Source: Cladosporium sp. IMV 00045
Lineage: Eukaryota > Ascomycota > Dothideomycetes > Cladosporiales > Cladosporiaceae
DNA length: 64,000 nucleotides
Direction of reading: 5' to 3'
Assembly: GCA_001931905.2 (NCBI GenBank)
Contig: MSJI02000539.1
Coordinates: forward strand, 1 to 64,000
Of the stretch, positions 1-10,425 are shown one piece after another; the first letter of the stretch is position 1, and every line of letters starts with the position of its first letter. The position numbers and the translations under genes were made by a program. The notes beneath the pieces were generated by a model. It was not told the DNA's origin and did not search any database. It worked only from the letters and a program-made list of their open reading frames with translations.

Positions 1-1
1 T

Positions 2-923
2 CATAGTTCCGTCCCCACCCAGGACCAGATCCTGGTCCCGGAGACCCTTCTCAAGAAGCGCAAGTCCGCTGAGAAGGAGGCTGCCGACAAGGCTGCTGCC
101 CGTGACTCCCGCAAGAAGGTTAGTCAACATTCATTTCTTGTCACCCGCCATACAGTGATGAAAACAACCAAACACCACGACTAGCTACGGCAATGCTGTC
201 GTAACGTTAACCATCTTTCGGGACTGATCGACTTTCGCCCTTCACATTACTATTTTGCATGGCTTTCATCGAACCATCTCTGACTGCCATGAACAGGAGT
301 CCAAGACCAAGCGTGAGCAGATCTTCAAGCGCGCCGAGTCCTACGTCAAGGAGTACCGCGACTACGAGCGTGAGCAGATTCGCCTCGCTCGCGTCGCCAA
401 GTCCGAGGGCAGCTACTACGTCCCGGCCCAGCCGAAGCTCGTCTTCGTCGTCCGCATCAAGGGTATCAACAAGATCGACCCCAAGAAGCGCAAGACCCTC
501 CAGCTCCTTCGTCTTCTTCAGATCAACAACGGTGTCTTTGTCCGTCTGACCAAAGCCACCTCCGAGATGCTCAAGATCGTCGAGCCTTTCGTCGCCTACG
601 GTTACCCCAACCTGAAGACCGTCCGTGAGCTCGTCTACAAGCGCGGCTACGCCAAGTCCAACAAGCAGCGTATCCCCCTCACCGACAACGCCATCATCGA
701 GGAGCACCTCTCCAAGTACGGCATTGTCTGCATGGAGGACCTGATCCACGAGATCTACACCGTCGGCCCCAACTTCAAGCAGGCCGCCAACTTCCTCTGG
801 CCCTTCAAGCTCTCCAACCCCACTGGTGGTTTCCGCACCCGCAAGTTCAAGCACTACGTCGAGGGTGGTGACCTCGGCAACCGCGAGGAGCACATCAACG
901 CCCTCGTCAGGCAGATGAACTAA
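2..923 (+). CDS. RPL7: 60S ribosomal protein L7 (uL30), 5' partial
   Basis: Structural protein of the large ribosomal subunit. The visible exons are 2-118 and 297-923, joined in phase 0 across a 178-nt intron with donor GTTAGT and acceptor CAG. The start codon lies upstream of the window. The product reads [19 protein letters not shown] at the N-terminal side, which is the L7 pattern. It continues through the L30-like domain ([28 protein letters not shown]) to the C-terminus [15 protein letters not shown]. Codon use is strongly biased to C-ending codons, as expected for a very highly expressed gene. The same bias leaves a 228-codon open frame on the opposite strand that is not a gene. The intron carries a probable C/D-box snoRNA, listed separately. 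The next gene is convergent. Confidence 0.95.
150..232 (+). ncRNA. probable intronic C/D-box snoRNA (snR39/snR59-like)
   Basis: Lies inside the RPL7 intron (119-296). Box C is a perfect RUGAUGA (GTGATGA, 155-161) and box D is CTGA (224-227), a normal spacing for this class. Bases 210-222, ending one base before box D, are complementary to CCCGAAAGATGGT, a conserved 25S/28S rRNA stretch as I recall it. By the box D+5 rule, base 219 pairs with the G of CCCG. In budding yeast the RPL7A and RPL7B introns host snR39 and snR59, which target the same rRNA neighbourhood, so host and target both fit. Weak points: I see no clear terminal stem flanking boxes C and D, and C'/D' boxes are not obvious. Confidence 0.6.
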
Positions 924-1398
924 GCGCTTTCTCTTGATTCCACTTGATCGGTGGTCTGGGAAAACGCGGGTTCATTAGGCGTGCTTTAGCTTCACGATAC
1001 CATCTCTATTTTTTTGGCAGGTTTAACGGCGCATAGTGGAACTTGGTTTTCTTTTGGGAGGGATAGGTCATCAAAAGTCATGATAGTCGACTTCCAGCGA
1101 GACGAAAATTTCAATCCATACATTCACGTTGCCTGCCAACACAGTTGTGCCAACAATTTTCCCAGAGTGAACTTTGACTTGAACATCTTGTGTTATTGTG
1201 TTCGTAGTTCTGTTTTATATCCCACGCAGGACGACCAATTCGTCTCACTTCCGTCTCCGAACTAACCCTGTCGCCCATCACCAACCCATCCATCCATGCC
1301 ATACCACACCATATAAAATCATACATAAATACATAACCCCAACCAAACCCCCATCCCACCCCTCCTTCCCTCCCTCCCTTTCTCATCGTTGACAATCA
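924..1398. other. convergent intergenic region, RPL7/VPS9-domain gene
   Basis: This region holds the 3' flanks of two convergent genes. I see no coding potential. A pyrimidine-rich stretch (about 1345-1382, built of CCTT/CCCT units) precedes the 3' end of the minus-strand gene. Confidence 0.6.
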
Positions 1399-3849
1399 TC
1401 ACTCCACAACCGCCTCCCCAATCGCCTTCGCCAACCGTCGATACTCAGCGAGCAAATCCTCCACCTCCCCCAACCTCAGCTCCGCCGCGCTGCCCACTTC
1501 CAGAAACCTCCTGCGCGGCGGCTTCACCCGCCTCAATTCCGCCAGCGCTTCGATGGCGTTCAGGTCCGAGCCGCCTTCGCTCACGCGGCTGTGGCCCGGG
1601 GTGGGGTCCGGGTCTGCTGTGCCTGAGGGGTTTGCTGTTGTTGAGACGGGGGATTGGGTGATGTCGCCTAAGCCTAGAGTTTTGTTGGCGGCGCTGCTGG
1701 TCTGCTTTGCTGGTGGAGGCGCGGTGGTGGAGTCTGCAGGAGGGGGAGGGGAGGGCTGCACGGTCGGGGTGCCGGTGGCGCTGGCGGCGCGGCCGAAGCG
1801 CGGGAAAGAGGGGATGGTGGAGGTGAAGCGGTTGAGGGGGTTGATGGAGGTGATGAAGTTCGCTGCGGCGTTGAGGGGTTCGTCTGCTGTTTTCCCACCG
1901 CTGCCGTTGTTGGTGTTGTTGGGTTGCGGTTGGCTGCGCGTGCTGGGAGCGGCGTTGGCGACTGTGCTGGAGTTGAATCCCACGCGCTTCGTGCTGCTTG
2001 TTGTGGTGCTGCTGGTGGCGGAGCGGGAGCTGTCTGCGCTGCGGTCGCGGTTGGGACGGCGGCCGGCGAGGAGTTCGAGGGAGCGGTTGTTGGTGCTGGT
2101 GTTTTTGGGGTTGGTCGGCTCGCCGAGAGGGTCGTCGGGCGAGGAGCGGCCGGAGAGAGTTATGCTGGGTGGGTACTCGTCTTCGGGGGTTGCGGAGGGT
2201 GGGGTGGAGACGAGTTTGCGCGCTTCCTCGAGCGTCTTGGGCATGATTGGGTTGTTGGGGACTTGGTCTTTGAGTCGGCCGAAGAGGGAGTTGAGGCTGT
2301 TTTCGAGAGTGCCGTTGATGCTGTCGTAGACTTTGTCGGCGGCCTGGAGGAGATTGTCCCGGCTAGCTTCGAAGCGGTCGGCTTGGGCTTGTACCAAGCT
2401 GCTCAGGCGGCGGTTGGGTGCGCCAGGACGGGGTCCGTTTGCGCTGAGTGATGTGGTAGATGGGAGGGGTTTGTTGGTGGTGTCAGGCGTGCTTTTGTCT
2501 TGAGAGACGGCGGAGACGGAGGACGTCTCTGGTTTCAAGGAACTGTTCGTGGCTGGCTGAGTAGGTGCAGCTTTGTCTGCATTGGGCGTTGACGGTCGAC
2601 TACTTGACTTGGCAGGACCCTCTGGTTGCTCTTCTGCGCGAAGTGAAGTCAAGTCGACAGTCTCGAGGAATGAGATGGCGGCTTCGAGATTGACCAAGCA
2701 GTATGCCGACTCGCCGTCGACTTTACTAGAAGCTCGAAATCGTTGGATGAAGTTGAGATTGCTGACAACATTGAGATCCAGTTCCGAAGAGGTGATCAAA
2801 GTGTAAATGAGTGTAGGCAAGATCTCATCGGCCGAAGACGAGGAGGGAAACAGCTCGGACAGCGTCTCGACAATGCTTTTGTGGGCCACCGTCAGATGTT
2901 GCAGTTTGCCCAACGGGTAACGTTCCGCATCCATGCGTAGCAGTGCTTCTCTCGCAGCAGCAAGAGACTCGTTGATCTCCTTTTCCTTCTCTTCTGCTTT
3001 CTTTGGCACCGGTCCCTGAGATGGATCGATGTCGACATGCAGTTCTTTCAGACCAATGCCTACCAGCGACAAAGCTGCCGTGCGCGAGCGAAGCTTCTCG
3101 TCTCTCGCATCGTCATCCGTAGTTCTGTGCTTCCACAGCTTGTCGTATATCTTCTCGCACACTGCTCGCTCAACAGATTCCTCCAAAGCCAGGCGTTTCA
3201 GTTCTAGCTGTTTCCTTGCCTTTTTCCGATCAGAAACCTCCGATACAGTGAGCATCTCTCCTCCACTGGTAGTACTGGCCGGACTACCGCTTCTCTTCGC
3301 CGCCGATCCTGCTCTTGCCCTTCCCTTGCTGCTTTTTACCGTAGCGGATGGTGATGTCTCTTTCTTGCCAAGGCGGGACGCCAGGGCTGCGATGTGCACT
3401 GATATTTGGGAGGCGGCTCTCTCGTAGAAGTCTTGGAACATGTCGGAGAGGGTGTCGGCGCTCAGAGGAGCGGGATGGACCTTTGCCGATAAGCTGTCCA
3501 GGAAGCGCTCCGTCAAGCTCCTGATCTCTATGGGCAGCTCGTCGAGGGTGTTGGGCAGATTGAGCTCGGGCGGGGCATTTTCGGCCTCGGAAGCCTCGTT
3601 GTCTTCATCTTCGCGGTTCTCAAAGACGTCTGCTCTGGAGTCTTTGCCAAACAAGTCGTCGGGCGAGGCGTCGATGGGTCTGGCTTCCGGTATGGAGGGA
3701 ATGCCGGAGACCTGGGTGGTGTGCGCTCTTTTTCGGGGAGACGAAGCGGCGGAGGGCGGAGATTCCATTCTGGTGAAGGATCGTGAAGCGTGTAACGGCT
3801 TAGGCCTGCTTTCGCGAGGTTGAGAAGAGACAGCTTCGCCGGAAGACAT
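1399..3849 (-). CDS. VPS9-domain Rab5-type guanine nucleotide exchange factor
   Basis: Single-exon gene of 816 residues read from the ATG at 3849. An in-frame ATG at 3996 would add 49 residues of low plausibility, so 3849 is preferred. The VPS9 domain lies at about residues 250-400. It contains the segments SADEILPTLIYTLI and NFIQRF and the motif ESAYCLVNLEAAISFLE, with the Asp and Tyr that the family uses to catalyse nucleotide exchange on Rab5/Vps21 GTPases. Flanking regions are low complexity: an acidic Ser-rich N-terminus and a long Ser/Thr/Pro/Asn-rich stretch after the domain. A short helical segment (LAELRRVKPPRRRFLEV) lies near the C-terminus. No CUE domain is evident, so it may be closer to yeast Muk1 than to Vps9; I cannot settle that here. 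The expected role is endosomal and vacuolar trafficking. Confidence 0.85.
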   Translation of the reverse strand: MSSGEAVSSQPRESRPKPLHASRSFTRMESPPSAASSPRKRAHTTQVSGIPSIPEARPIDASPDDLFGKDSRADVFENREDEDNEASEAENAPPELNLPNTLDELPIEIRSLTERFLDSLSAKVHPAPLSADTLSDMFQDFYERAASQISVHIAALASRLGKKETSPSATVKSSKGRARAGSAAKRSGSPASTTSGGEMLTVSEVSDRKKARKQLELKRLALEESVERAVCEKIYDKLWKHRTTDDDARDEKLRSRTAALSLVGIGLKELHVDIDPSQGPVPKKAEEKEKEINESLAAAREALLRMDAERYPLGKLQHLTVAHKSIVETLSELFPSSSSADEILPTLIYTLITSSELDLNVVSNLNFIQRFRASSKVDGESAYCLVNLEAAISFLETVDLTSLRAEEQPEGPAKSSSRPSTPNADKAAPTQPATNSSLKPETSSVSAVSQDKSTPDTTNKPLPSTTSLSANGPRPGAPNRRLSSLVQAQADRFEASRDNLLQAADKVYDSINGTLENSLNSLFGRLKDQVPNNPIMPKTLEEARKLVSTPPSATPEDEYPPSITLSGRSSPDDPLGEPTNPKNTSTNNRSLELLAGRRPNRDRSADSSRSATSSTTTSSTKRVGFNSSTVANAAPSTRSQPQPNNTNNGSGGKTADEPLNAAANFITSINPLNRFTSTIPSFPRFGRAASATGTPTVQPSPPPPADSTTAPPPAKQTSSAANKTLGLGDITQSPVSTTANPSGTADPDPTPGHSRVSEGGSDLNAIEALAELRRVKPPRRRFLEVGSAAELRLGEVEDLLAEYRRLAKAIGEAVVE

Positions 3850-4620
3850 GGTCGGCGTTGTTTGAACGTTGGCTAGCTGGCTGGCCCTCAGAGCACGGAT
3901 GCAAGTATGATGCAAGCCAGCGGTGTCCGTGTTGGGATGATACGGATTCGATGGAGTGATGGCCAGTCTGTGACTGTGGGTGCAAGTGGTGAGCACACGA
4001 GCAGGTGGTTGAATGCCTGATTCCTACCGTCTCGGCAGGTCCGGCAAGGTATCGCGTGCGTGCATGGATGAGCTGACGATGATGATGAATGCGTGCGGAG
4101 CTTTGTAGGTCTTGATGCCCTTGTAATGCTGTTGTGGCAATTGTTTGCTTGAGGCTGGTGTGCTCTGTTCTGACGGATATCCTCCAGAGATGGCTCTCGA
4201 CTTTCTATTAATCAAATGGTTAATCAATCAGTATAACGTATTTACCTGACAACAACATGCCCCAAGGGTCCCTCTCCCCTCTCTTTGATGGAGGCGATCG
4301 GCAGAGAAGTTGGAGCTAGCGGTAGCCCCTGCGGCTCGTTGCAGGCCGACTTAGCCACATGCGCCGCCGACCCCAAACAAATGACGAAGTCACTCTCCGG
4401 CTATCTCTACTACTGTACTCGCTCTCCACACCACCACCATCTCGACTCGTGCTCCAACACTACCACTACTACTGCAATACCTAGACATCTCCCTCACCTG
4501 ACTTCTGACTTCTGACTTCATCCATGTGTCTTGTGACCTCCCTCTATATTTAGCCCCACAATACCCGACTTCCTTATGCGATGCCGAACAGGTCTTGCCA
4601 TACCACCGACCATCGCCACC
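3850..4620. promoter_or_regulatory. divergent promoter region, VPS9-domain gene / ATG15
   Basis: A 771-bp spacer between divergent starts. On the plus strand a TATATT element (4545-4550) lies about 70 nt before the ATG15 start, and the spacer ends with GCCACC directly before that ATG. The CTTCTGA motif is tandemly repeated at 4502-4519. No gene is seen. Confidence 0.45.
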
Positions 4621-6520
4621 ATGTTATTACACGGTAGCATGCTATTGTCATGCTTGCTATTGATCGCCACTTCCTCAGACGCCGCTCGATCACCACGGCA
4701 GAGAGCAGAGCAGAGAAACCCATACGCCATATTACCTCCCGGCCTGGGAGATGGTGTCGCTCAAGGAAAGCCTCCCATAGCTTTGGGCGAGAAGGAGTTT
4801 GTATGTCCATTCATTGAACCACCGGCTAGGCAGCTACTAATCCTCTCCATAGACGCTGAGACATATCTACCACCATGGATCTCACGATTACCCAGACCTC
4901 CACCGATATATGGACATTCCCGAAGATGCCCAACTGAAGGTCACCAGCGACTTCGGCGCAACCTACGAATCGCCTCCCAAATCACTACGAGCCAAGGCGT
5001 CATCGAGGACAATACAACGGCTTGCAGACCGACGGCAGTCGACCATCGATAGATTACTGGAGCATGCTGAAGTCCATGGAACAGCGGCGACCTTGCCGTC
5101 ATCAGCATGGACGGAAGACGAGGTGGCGGGCCCGAACATCACAGACAAAGAGACAATCATAAGTTTTGCCAAGATGGCACACAACGCCTATACGCACGAG
5201 GCTGGTACAGGAGAGTGGCAAGAGGTGGGAGGTGGATTCAATTACACCGAGGACTTTGGCTGGGAGAAGGATGGCCTGCGCGGCCACATCTTTGCGGACA
5301 AGGATAACGGGACTATTGTCATAGGTTTGAAGGGTACATCCATGGCGATCTTTGATGGCGCAGAGACTACGGGTAACGATAAGCTGAACGACAATCTGTT
5401 CGGCTCTTGTTGCTGTGGCCAAGGAGGACCTTACGGCTGGAAGCAGGTCTGCGATTGCATGACCAACACGTACACTTGCAACTCGACTTGTTTGGTCAAG
5501 AGCTTGCGTCAAAAGAGCCACTATTATCTCGCAGCTCGCGACCTCTACCACAACGTCACGGAAAGATATCCCAACTCGGACGTCTGGCTTTCCGGTCACT
5601 CATTAGGAGGAGTAGTCGGGTCCCTCCTCGGCCTGACATACGGTCTGCCCGTAATGACATTCGAAGCCTACCCAGACGCCATGGCGGCATCTCGACTCGG
5701 CCTCCCCACGCCTCCCGGCTACCGGATCGGCGCCCATCAAACCCGACCCAGCACCGGCATCCACCACTTTGGCCACACCGCCGATCCCATCTTCATGGGC
5801 ACCTGCGACGGCTCCACCTCCCTCTGCACGATCGCCGGCTACGCCCTGCAAAGCCAATGCCACACGGGCCAGACGTGCATCTACGACACGGTCGGCGACC
5901 TCGGCTGGCGACCCGGCGTGGGCACCCACCGCATCATCAACGTGATCAAAGACGTGCTGGAGAAATACGACACGGTGCCCGGGTGCGAGGAAGACGTCGA
6001 GTGCCAGGACTGCTTCAACTGGAAATTCTTCGAGAGCAACAGCAGCGAAACGACGACTTCCAAGACCTCCACGACCAGCTCGACCACGTCGCAAACCCGC
6101 ACCGAAACTTGCAAAACCCCCGGCTGGTGGGGCTGTCTTGACGAAACCACCACCACCACCCCGACGACGACCATGACGAGCACAATCACCACTTCCTCGT
6201 GCAAAACCCCCGGCTGGTTTGGATGCAAGGATCCTACCACCATGACGCTCACGACTACCATTACTTCGCCCAGCGCCGCGCCTGTCGTTACGACGACGAG
6301 CAGTATTTCCACTTCCACCACTGCCAGCAGCTCGGTATCAACTCCCAGCCCAACTTCTCCTCCTTCCTCGACAAGCAGTTCAAGCACGAGTAGCAGCAGC
6401 ACCTGCAAAACGCCCGGGTGGTGGGGTTGTAGGGATCCTACTTCTACTTCCACTTCCACTCCGAGTTCGACTTCTGCGACGGCGAAGCCTATGGCGGAGG
6501 ATAAGCAGGATTTACGATAA
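4621..6520 (+). CDS. ATG15: putative autophagic lipase Atg15
   Basis: Vacuolar phospholipase that degrades autophagic bodies and other membranes delivered to the vacuole. Exons are 4621-4800 and 4853-6520 (52-nt intron with CTAAT branch), giving 615 residues. The ATG at 4621 is chosen over an in-frame ATG at 4576 because GCCACC precedes it and the protein then starts with a hydrophobic signal anchor (about residues 2-20). The lipase core contains the nucleophile motif GHSLGG with Ser near residue 310, a Cys-rich segment (SCCCGQGG) and HTADPIFMG, all typical of Atg15. The C-terminal tail is Ser/Thr-rich and carries three copies of a CKTPGW(W/F)GC module at bases 6110-6136, 6200-6226 and 6404-6430. 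The tail is longer than in yeast Atg15, which is common in filamentous fungi. Confidence 0.93.
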
Positions 6521-7148
6521 GAGGAGGGTCTGGCTAGAGTTTGTGAATTCTGCGTTTTTGTGCAATGGGATCAGGGATTTTGGGAAGGGCGTTTTCTGGG
6601 GTTTTGAGGGTTCGGAGTTTTAGAGTGGGAAGGGAGAGAGGGATTGAATGGGAATGGGAACGGGAATAAAATTAAGGGAACGCATATGTTATGTTAGTTT
6701 CACGCAGAACCGTGTTATGCATACATTTGATCTCAGCTTCTTTTTCTCCACCTTTTAATGGTTTTGGAAAAGGAGTTCGCGTTCCAAGAGTCGACTTGAG
6801 TTCTCTTCTGGGGTTTTGTGAACCGATGTTTGGAGGGTATCCAAGTATTGTTCGGTGGAACAGAGAGTAATGACTTTCTTGAAACCGTGTTGACAATGGG
6901 AGATTTTTCTACTCTACTTGAAGGACCAGATGACTCGGCTATGGAGCTGACGGCAGGCCTACCATCTAAGGCTGCGAAGGACGAGATGGTCGTCCAAGAA
7001 AATGCGCTGGTTCTTCCGACGTGCGTGGAGGTGCTAGAATCAAAAACCTCCCCCAAGAAAGAACAGGCAGCCATTGAGAAAGAAAAACGAGAGCGGTCAA
7101 ATGCCGCTGATCATCAAGCGAAAGAGATCTCTGCGTAGGACCTCACTT
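6521..7148. other. convergent intergenic region with a possible small ORF
   Basis: This region separates the 3' ends of ATG15 and the BTB gene. An open frame from ATG 6896 to 7138 (+) would encode 80 residues, beginning MGDFSTLLEGPDD and ending in a Lys/Glu-rich segment. It has no recognised domain and overlaps what should be 3' flank. The rest shows nothing. Confidence 0.35.
6896..7138 (+). CDS. possible small hypothetical protein
   Basis: An 80-codon ATG-initiated frame. The residue composition is protein-like: an acidic first half (LLEGPDD) and a charged end (KKEQAAIEKEKRERS). The same frame is open upstream to about 6818 without an ATG. It has no domain, no visible intron and no recognisable promoter, so it may be chance, an exon of an unrecognised transcript, or a relic. 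It converges on the BTB gene, whose stop codon lies 11 bases further on. Confidence 0.2.
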   Translation: MGDFSTLLEGPDDSAMELTAGLPSKAAKDEMVVQENALVLPTCVEVLESKTSPKKEQAAIEKEKRERSNAADHQAKEISA

Positions 7149-8410
7149 CTAGAATAAGCCAGAGAAAGGTCCCTTCAACTTCGGCTCGCTACCAGTGCCA
7201 ACCTTGAGCAGCTCTTCTTCAGCCCAGCGCTGCAGCTTCTGCGTGTGCGGACATGTCTTGACGTCCTGGAAGTTACAGAGACACAGGCCACAGACGATCT
7301 TGCTGACTTTGCTGCACCACGCCTCAAGCTGCTCGCGTGAGACTTTGTACGTGTAATCGTCCTTGTGCTTGCAGTTGAGGGGCAAGCAGATGGTGAAGTC
7401 ACCGGAAGCTTGGACTTTCTTGACGAGCTGACGGATGCTGTGTTGCCAAGCGAACGGGTAGGGAATCGGCCCCGAAGACAGTTGCAGCAGCTGCGCTGGG
7501 AACTTGGCGTCCATGGCTGTCGTGGCGCAGCCGTGTCTCTGGCAGCGCTGTTGGGCGAGGAGGGGAAGTTCGCAGAATATACTCAGCCAGGCTGCGCTTC
7601 TCTGCTCTTCCGCGAGGACTGGTTGTGGTGTCAGTGGAGAACCTTTCGATACGGCAGTCTTCGGAACTTACTCAAGATTGACGGGGAAAGCATGGCAAGA
7701 GCAGGATGCTTTGCCAAGGAACTGTAACGCTCGGTGGTATCCAACGCAAGGCATCTGGTAAAGTAGTTGAAATAGCGTCTGTTGTCGAAGAGATTTGCCG
7801 CGGCAGAGAGATTGAGCAGCGCGCCTGCAGTAAGGATGGAGGTGATTGCGGGTGTTGAGAAGTTAGAGAGCAGAAAATGGCCGGTGATGTTCAATGCTGT
7901 AGTACAGGCATACTTGTCTGTCGCCATCGCCAGGGCAAAGAGGCTCTTTGCGCCAGACTCGGGCGACTCTTCGGCTTGCGAGTCGTGCTGGTGGTGGATC
8001 AGATAGCAAAGTCTGGTCATTGCTGCGGCGTCGTCGTCAGGGAGTGAAATGTCCTTCGGATTCTGGACGCTCCTGGCATCTTGCCCCTCCGAGAAGTTCG
8101 GGCCCAACATGGCTTTGAAGACTGGGGAGGCGCTGGCGAGGATGACTGAAGAAACGCGTAGGCGTGCAGTAGACAAGACGAGAATCACATCTCCATTATC
8201 TTTGGCAATCTCGACATCCGCCTGGGACTCGGCCGATGAGGATGATGAAGACTCGGAGCTGGTGTCGTCCGACTCGGCAGTCGGGGCGCCAGGCTGGGCA
8301 GGCGTATCGCCAGACTGGCCGCCGAATAGGTTGCCGAGTGAAGCGCTGAGCAAATCAACAGGCCGGTCGTTGACAGCAGGCGGGCTGTTGACAGAAGGCG
8401 AGTCGGCCAT
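7149..8410 (-). CDS. BTB/POZ domain protein
   Basis: Two exons, 8410-7672 and 7618-7149, joined in phase 1 across a 53-nt intron with donor GTAAGT and branch CTGAC, giving 402 residues. After a Ser/Glu-rich N-terminus, a BTB/POZ fold begins at about residue 60. It has the hallmark segment VSSVILASASPVFKAMLG and an acidic loop that is common in fungal BTB proteins. The second exon is helical and has Cys pairs (CGLCLCNFQDVKTCPH) that could bind metal. Proteins of this kind are numerous in filamentous fungi and few have known roles. BTB domains mediate dimerisation and, in some families, cullin-3 binding. The partner here is unknown. Confidence 0.75.
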
Positions 8411-8754
8411 GATGGCGTCTCTGCTGCAATGGTGCGCGAATTTTGTTGGAGGAAGGAAGAAGGTGGGTGACTGGGAGAGCGAGCAACGTGGTGCGCAGTT
8501 TTTGTAGATTCGGTTGTTGTGGGTGACGACGGACAAGGTGCATTCACTGATGAAGGGAAGGCGCGACTGGCTTCGGAAGCACGTGACGTAAATCTCATTT
8601 GTAGGAATTCTGGCTTCAATGAATTGTAAAGCGATAGGTCATGATAGCTGGATCCCCTTGCTGCCAGCCTTCTGCCTTGGTTTAGCAGATTGTGCTGGCG
8701 ACTGCTGCCTTACTCACTTGGAGGATACTGCTGACGGTGGTTCATCTCCACACC
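8411..8754. promoter_or_regulatory. upstream region of the BTB gene
   Basis: A 344-bp spacer between two minus-strand genes. It holds overlapping bZIP/bHLH-type elements: CACGTG (8580-8585) continuous with TGACGTAA (8584-8591), about 170 bp upstream of the BTB start. That is a plausible ATF/CREB- or bHLH-binding site. No gene is seen. Confidence 0.4.
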
Positions 8755-10152
8755 TCACTTCGCCGCCTTCGTCTCTTCCTGATAGATATGCGTAAACACA
8801 CCGCGCGAGTTCTCCTCGTCCACCAAATAATGCAGATCTCCCTTCTCTGGAGGCAGAGTGCTCATGAACCCTTGTCCCGGGCGGGGGTAATGTGACGGAT
8901 GCTCGTCCGAGCCGTACTGATCGTCCGAGTCATCGGCTTCTCTGAAGATGGTACTTGTTGTAGCTGGAAGAGGCTTTATAGGGGATTGCGATTTTCCATT
9001 GACGGTTGGCTGTGGCGTGGAATTTGCTCCGGGTGTCGAATTAGGTCTGAATGATGGATCGAATAGTGGTAGGTCGGGATGTAGGGTAGTTGCTTTGGTG
9101 AGGAGGGTGACCAAGACACCCGGCGGCAGATTTGAGAAGTACTTTTGTCGCTGCAGGTAAATCTGTCAGTGTCTATCCTCATATCGGACGGGCCATCGAA
9201 TACATACCTCTTCAGCAGAAGCGCCTTCTGCAGACACAAACCCAGTCACATGAGCCTCTGGTACGGGCTCGATCCTTTCCCTCTCGCACTGTTTGCAGTA
9301 CCACTCTTTGTCGACCTCGTCGATCACGCTCTGGTCAATCGGCGGCTGGTGACAATATCGGTGATACGGAACGTTGCATCCATCGCAGAAGACAATCATA
9401 TTGCTCGCAGGACTGACGCCTCTCAAGCACACTTTGCAGACCGCGCTTTCCGGATTCCTTCGATAAGTTCGCTTCTTCTTGTATGTTGGTAATGCGGGTG
9501 GTGAAGGCTGTGGCGGTGGTACGTATGAGGTGGGTTTCTGGACGTTGCGACCGGATTTGGTCGTTGTAGGAGCATAGATTTCGCTGTCGGACGAGATGCC
9601 ACCATCGTCGTCGTCGTCTGTACGTTTGCGCTTTCCTCCGCGACTGCCTCGAGTACTGGCTCTCGTGGGACCGCGAGCTCGACTCCCTCTGGGCCTACCA
9701 GGTGGGCGACCTCGAGGCGCCGATGAAGGTGTGGCGTCGGTCATGGGCGTGTCTTCGCCAATGATCGGGAAACTGACACGCTTGCTGCTACGACTTCCAC
9801 GGGCAGAGGCAGAGCCGCCTCTTGTGGGCGTTTTTGCAGGTTGTGGAGTTGCCATTGAAGGTTGATTTGATTCGGGCTCGGGCACTACTGGCGCAGTCTC
9901 TGGGGCGTCTTGAGGAATATCCCCTGGGTCTTCCTGAACAGGCTGTCCGTCGGGCACATGTACATCTTCGCTTGGCTGATCTTTGGGCTCCGGTGAATGT
10001 GAATGCGCTTGTGGTGGTGGCGCTATGTCTGCAGCGATGGGTGATTGATGATGTGTGTCGTCGTTCGAAGCCTCCAGCGGGGTCGCTGCAACTTTGCGCT
10101 CGTCAACCACAGCTGATGGCGTCTCTTGTGCCTCGTTACATGTATTCTCCAT
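8755..10152 (-). CDS. PHD-finger chromatin protein
   Basis: Exons 10152-9208 and 9150-8755 join in phase 0 (57-nt intron, CTGAC branch) to give 446 residues. An in-frame ATG at 10185 would add 11 residues; the ATG at 10152 has the better context. The N-terminal half is low complexity, with RGRPPGRPRGSRARG-type AT-hook-like Arg/Gly/Pro stretches and a basic KRKR signal. A C4HC3 PHD finger spans about residues 238-287 (CKVC, CDGC, YHRYCH, WYCKQC). The C-terminal part has the conserved segment YFSNLPPGVLVTLL. PHD fingers usually read histone H3 tails; which histone mark or complex applies here cannot be told from the sequence. It is divergent from IES6 over 273 bp. Confidence 0.85.
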
Positions 10153-10425
10153 TGTAAGATTCACTCTCAAAATACCAATGGGCATTCCAGGTCTGAAGTA
10201 GAGGTCATCGGCAAACTCAGGAATAAGATCCCCGTTCCGTCATTCGTCTGGGGAAATCACACTCCATTCGGCACGCTTCCGTTGCTCACGGCGCAACGCG
10301 CAATCAAAGCTCGATCGCATGTGAGAGCGTCTAAGGCGCGCCTATACCAATATCTCGAACTTCGTTAACCCCTCGACGACGACCACATCCACGACAGGTT
10401 CATACCGGACTCTCCATCTGCAATC
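10153..10425. promoter_or_regulatory. short bidirectional promoter, PHD-finger gene / IES6
   Basis: Only 273 bp separate the start codons of two divergent chromatin genes, so the core promoter must be shared or overlapping. I see no clear TATA box, which fits housekeeping promoters. Confidence 0.5.

Noticed and set aside
207..893. 228-codon frame antisense to RPL7
   Set aside because: It is the mirror of a highly biased coding sequence: C-ending codons on one strand suppress stops on the other. Its Val/Leu/Asp/Gly-rich product has no motif.
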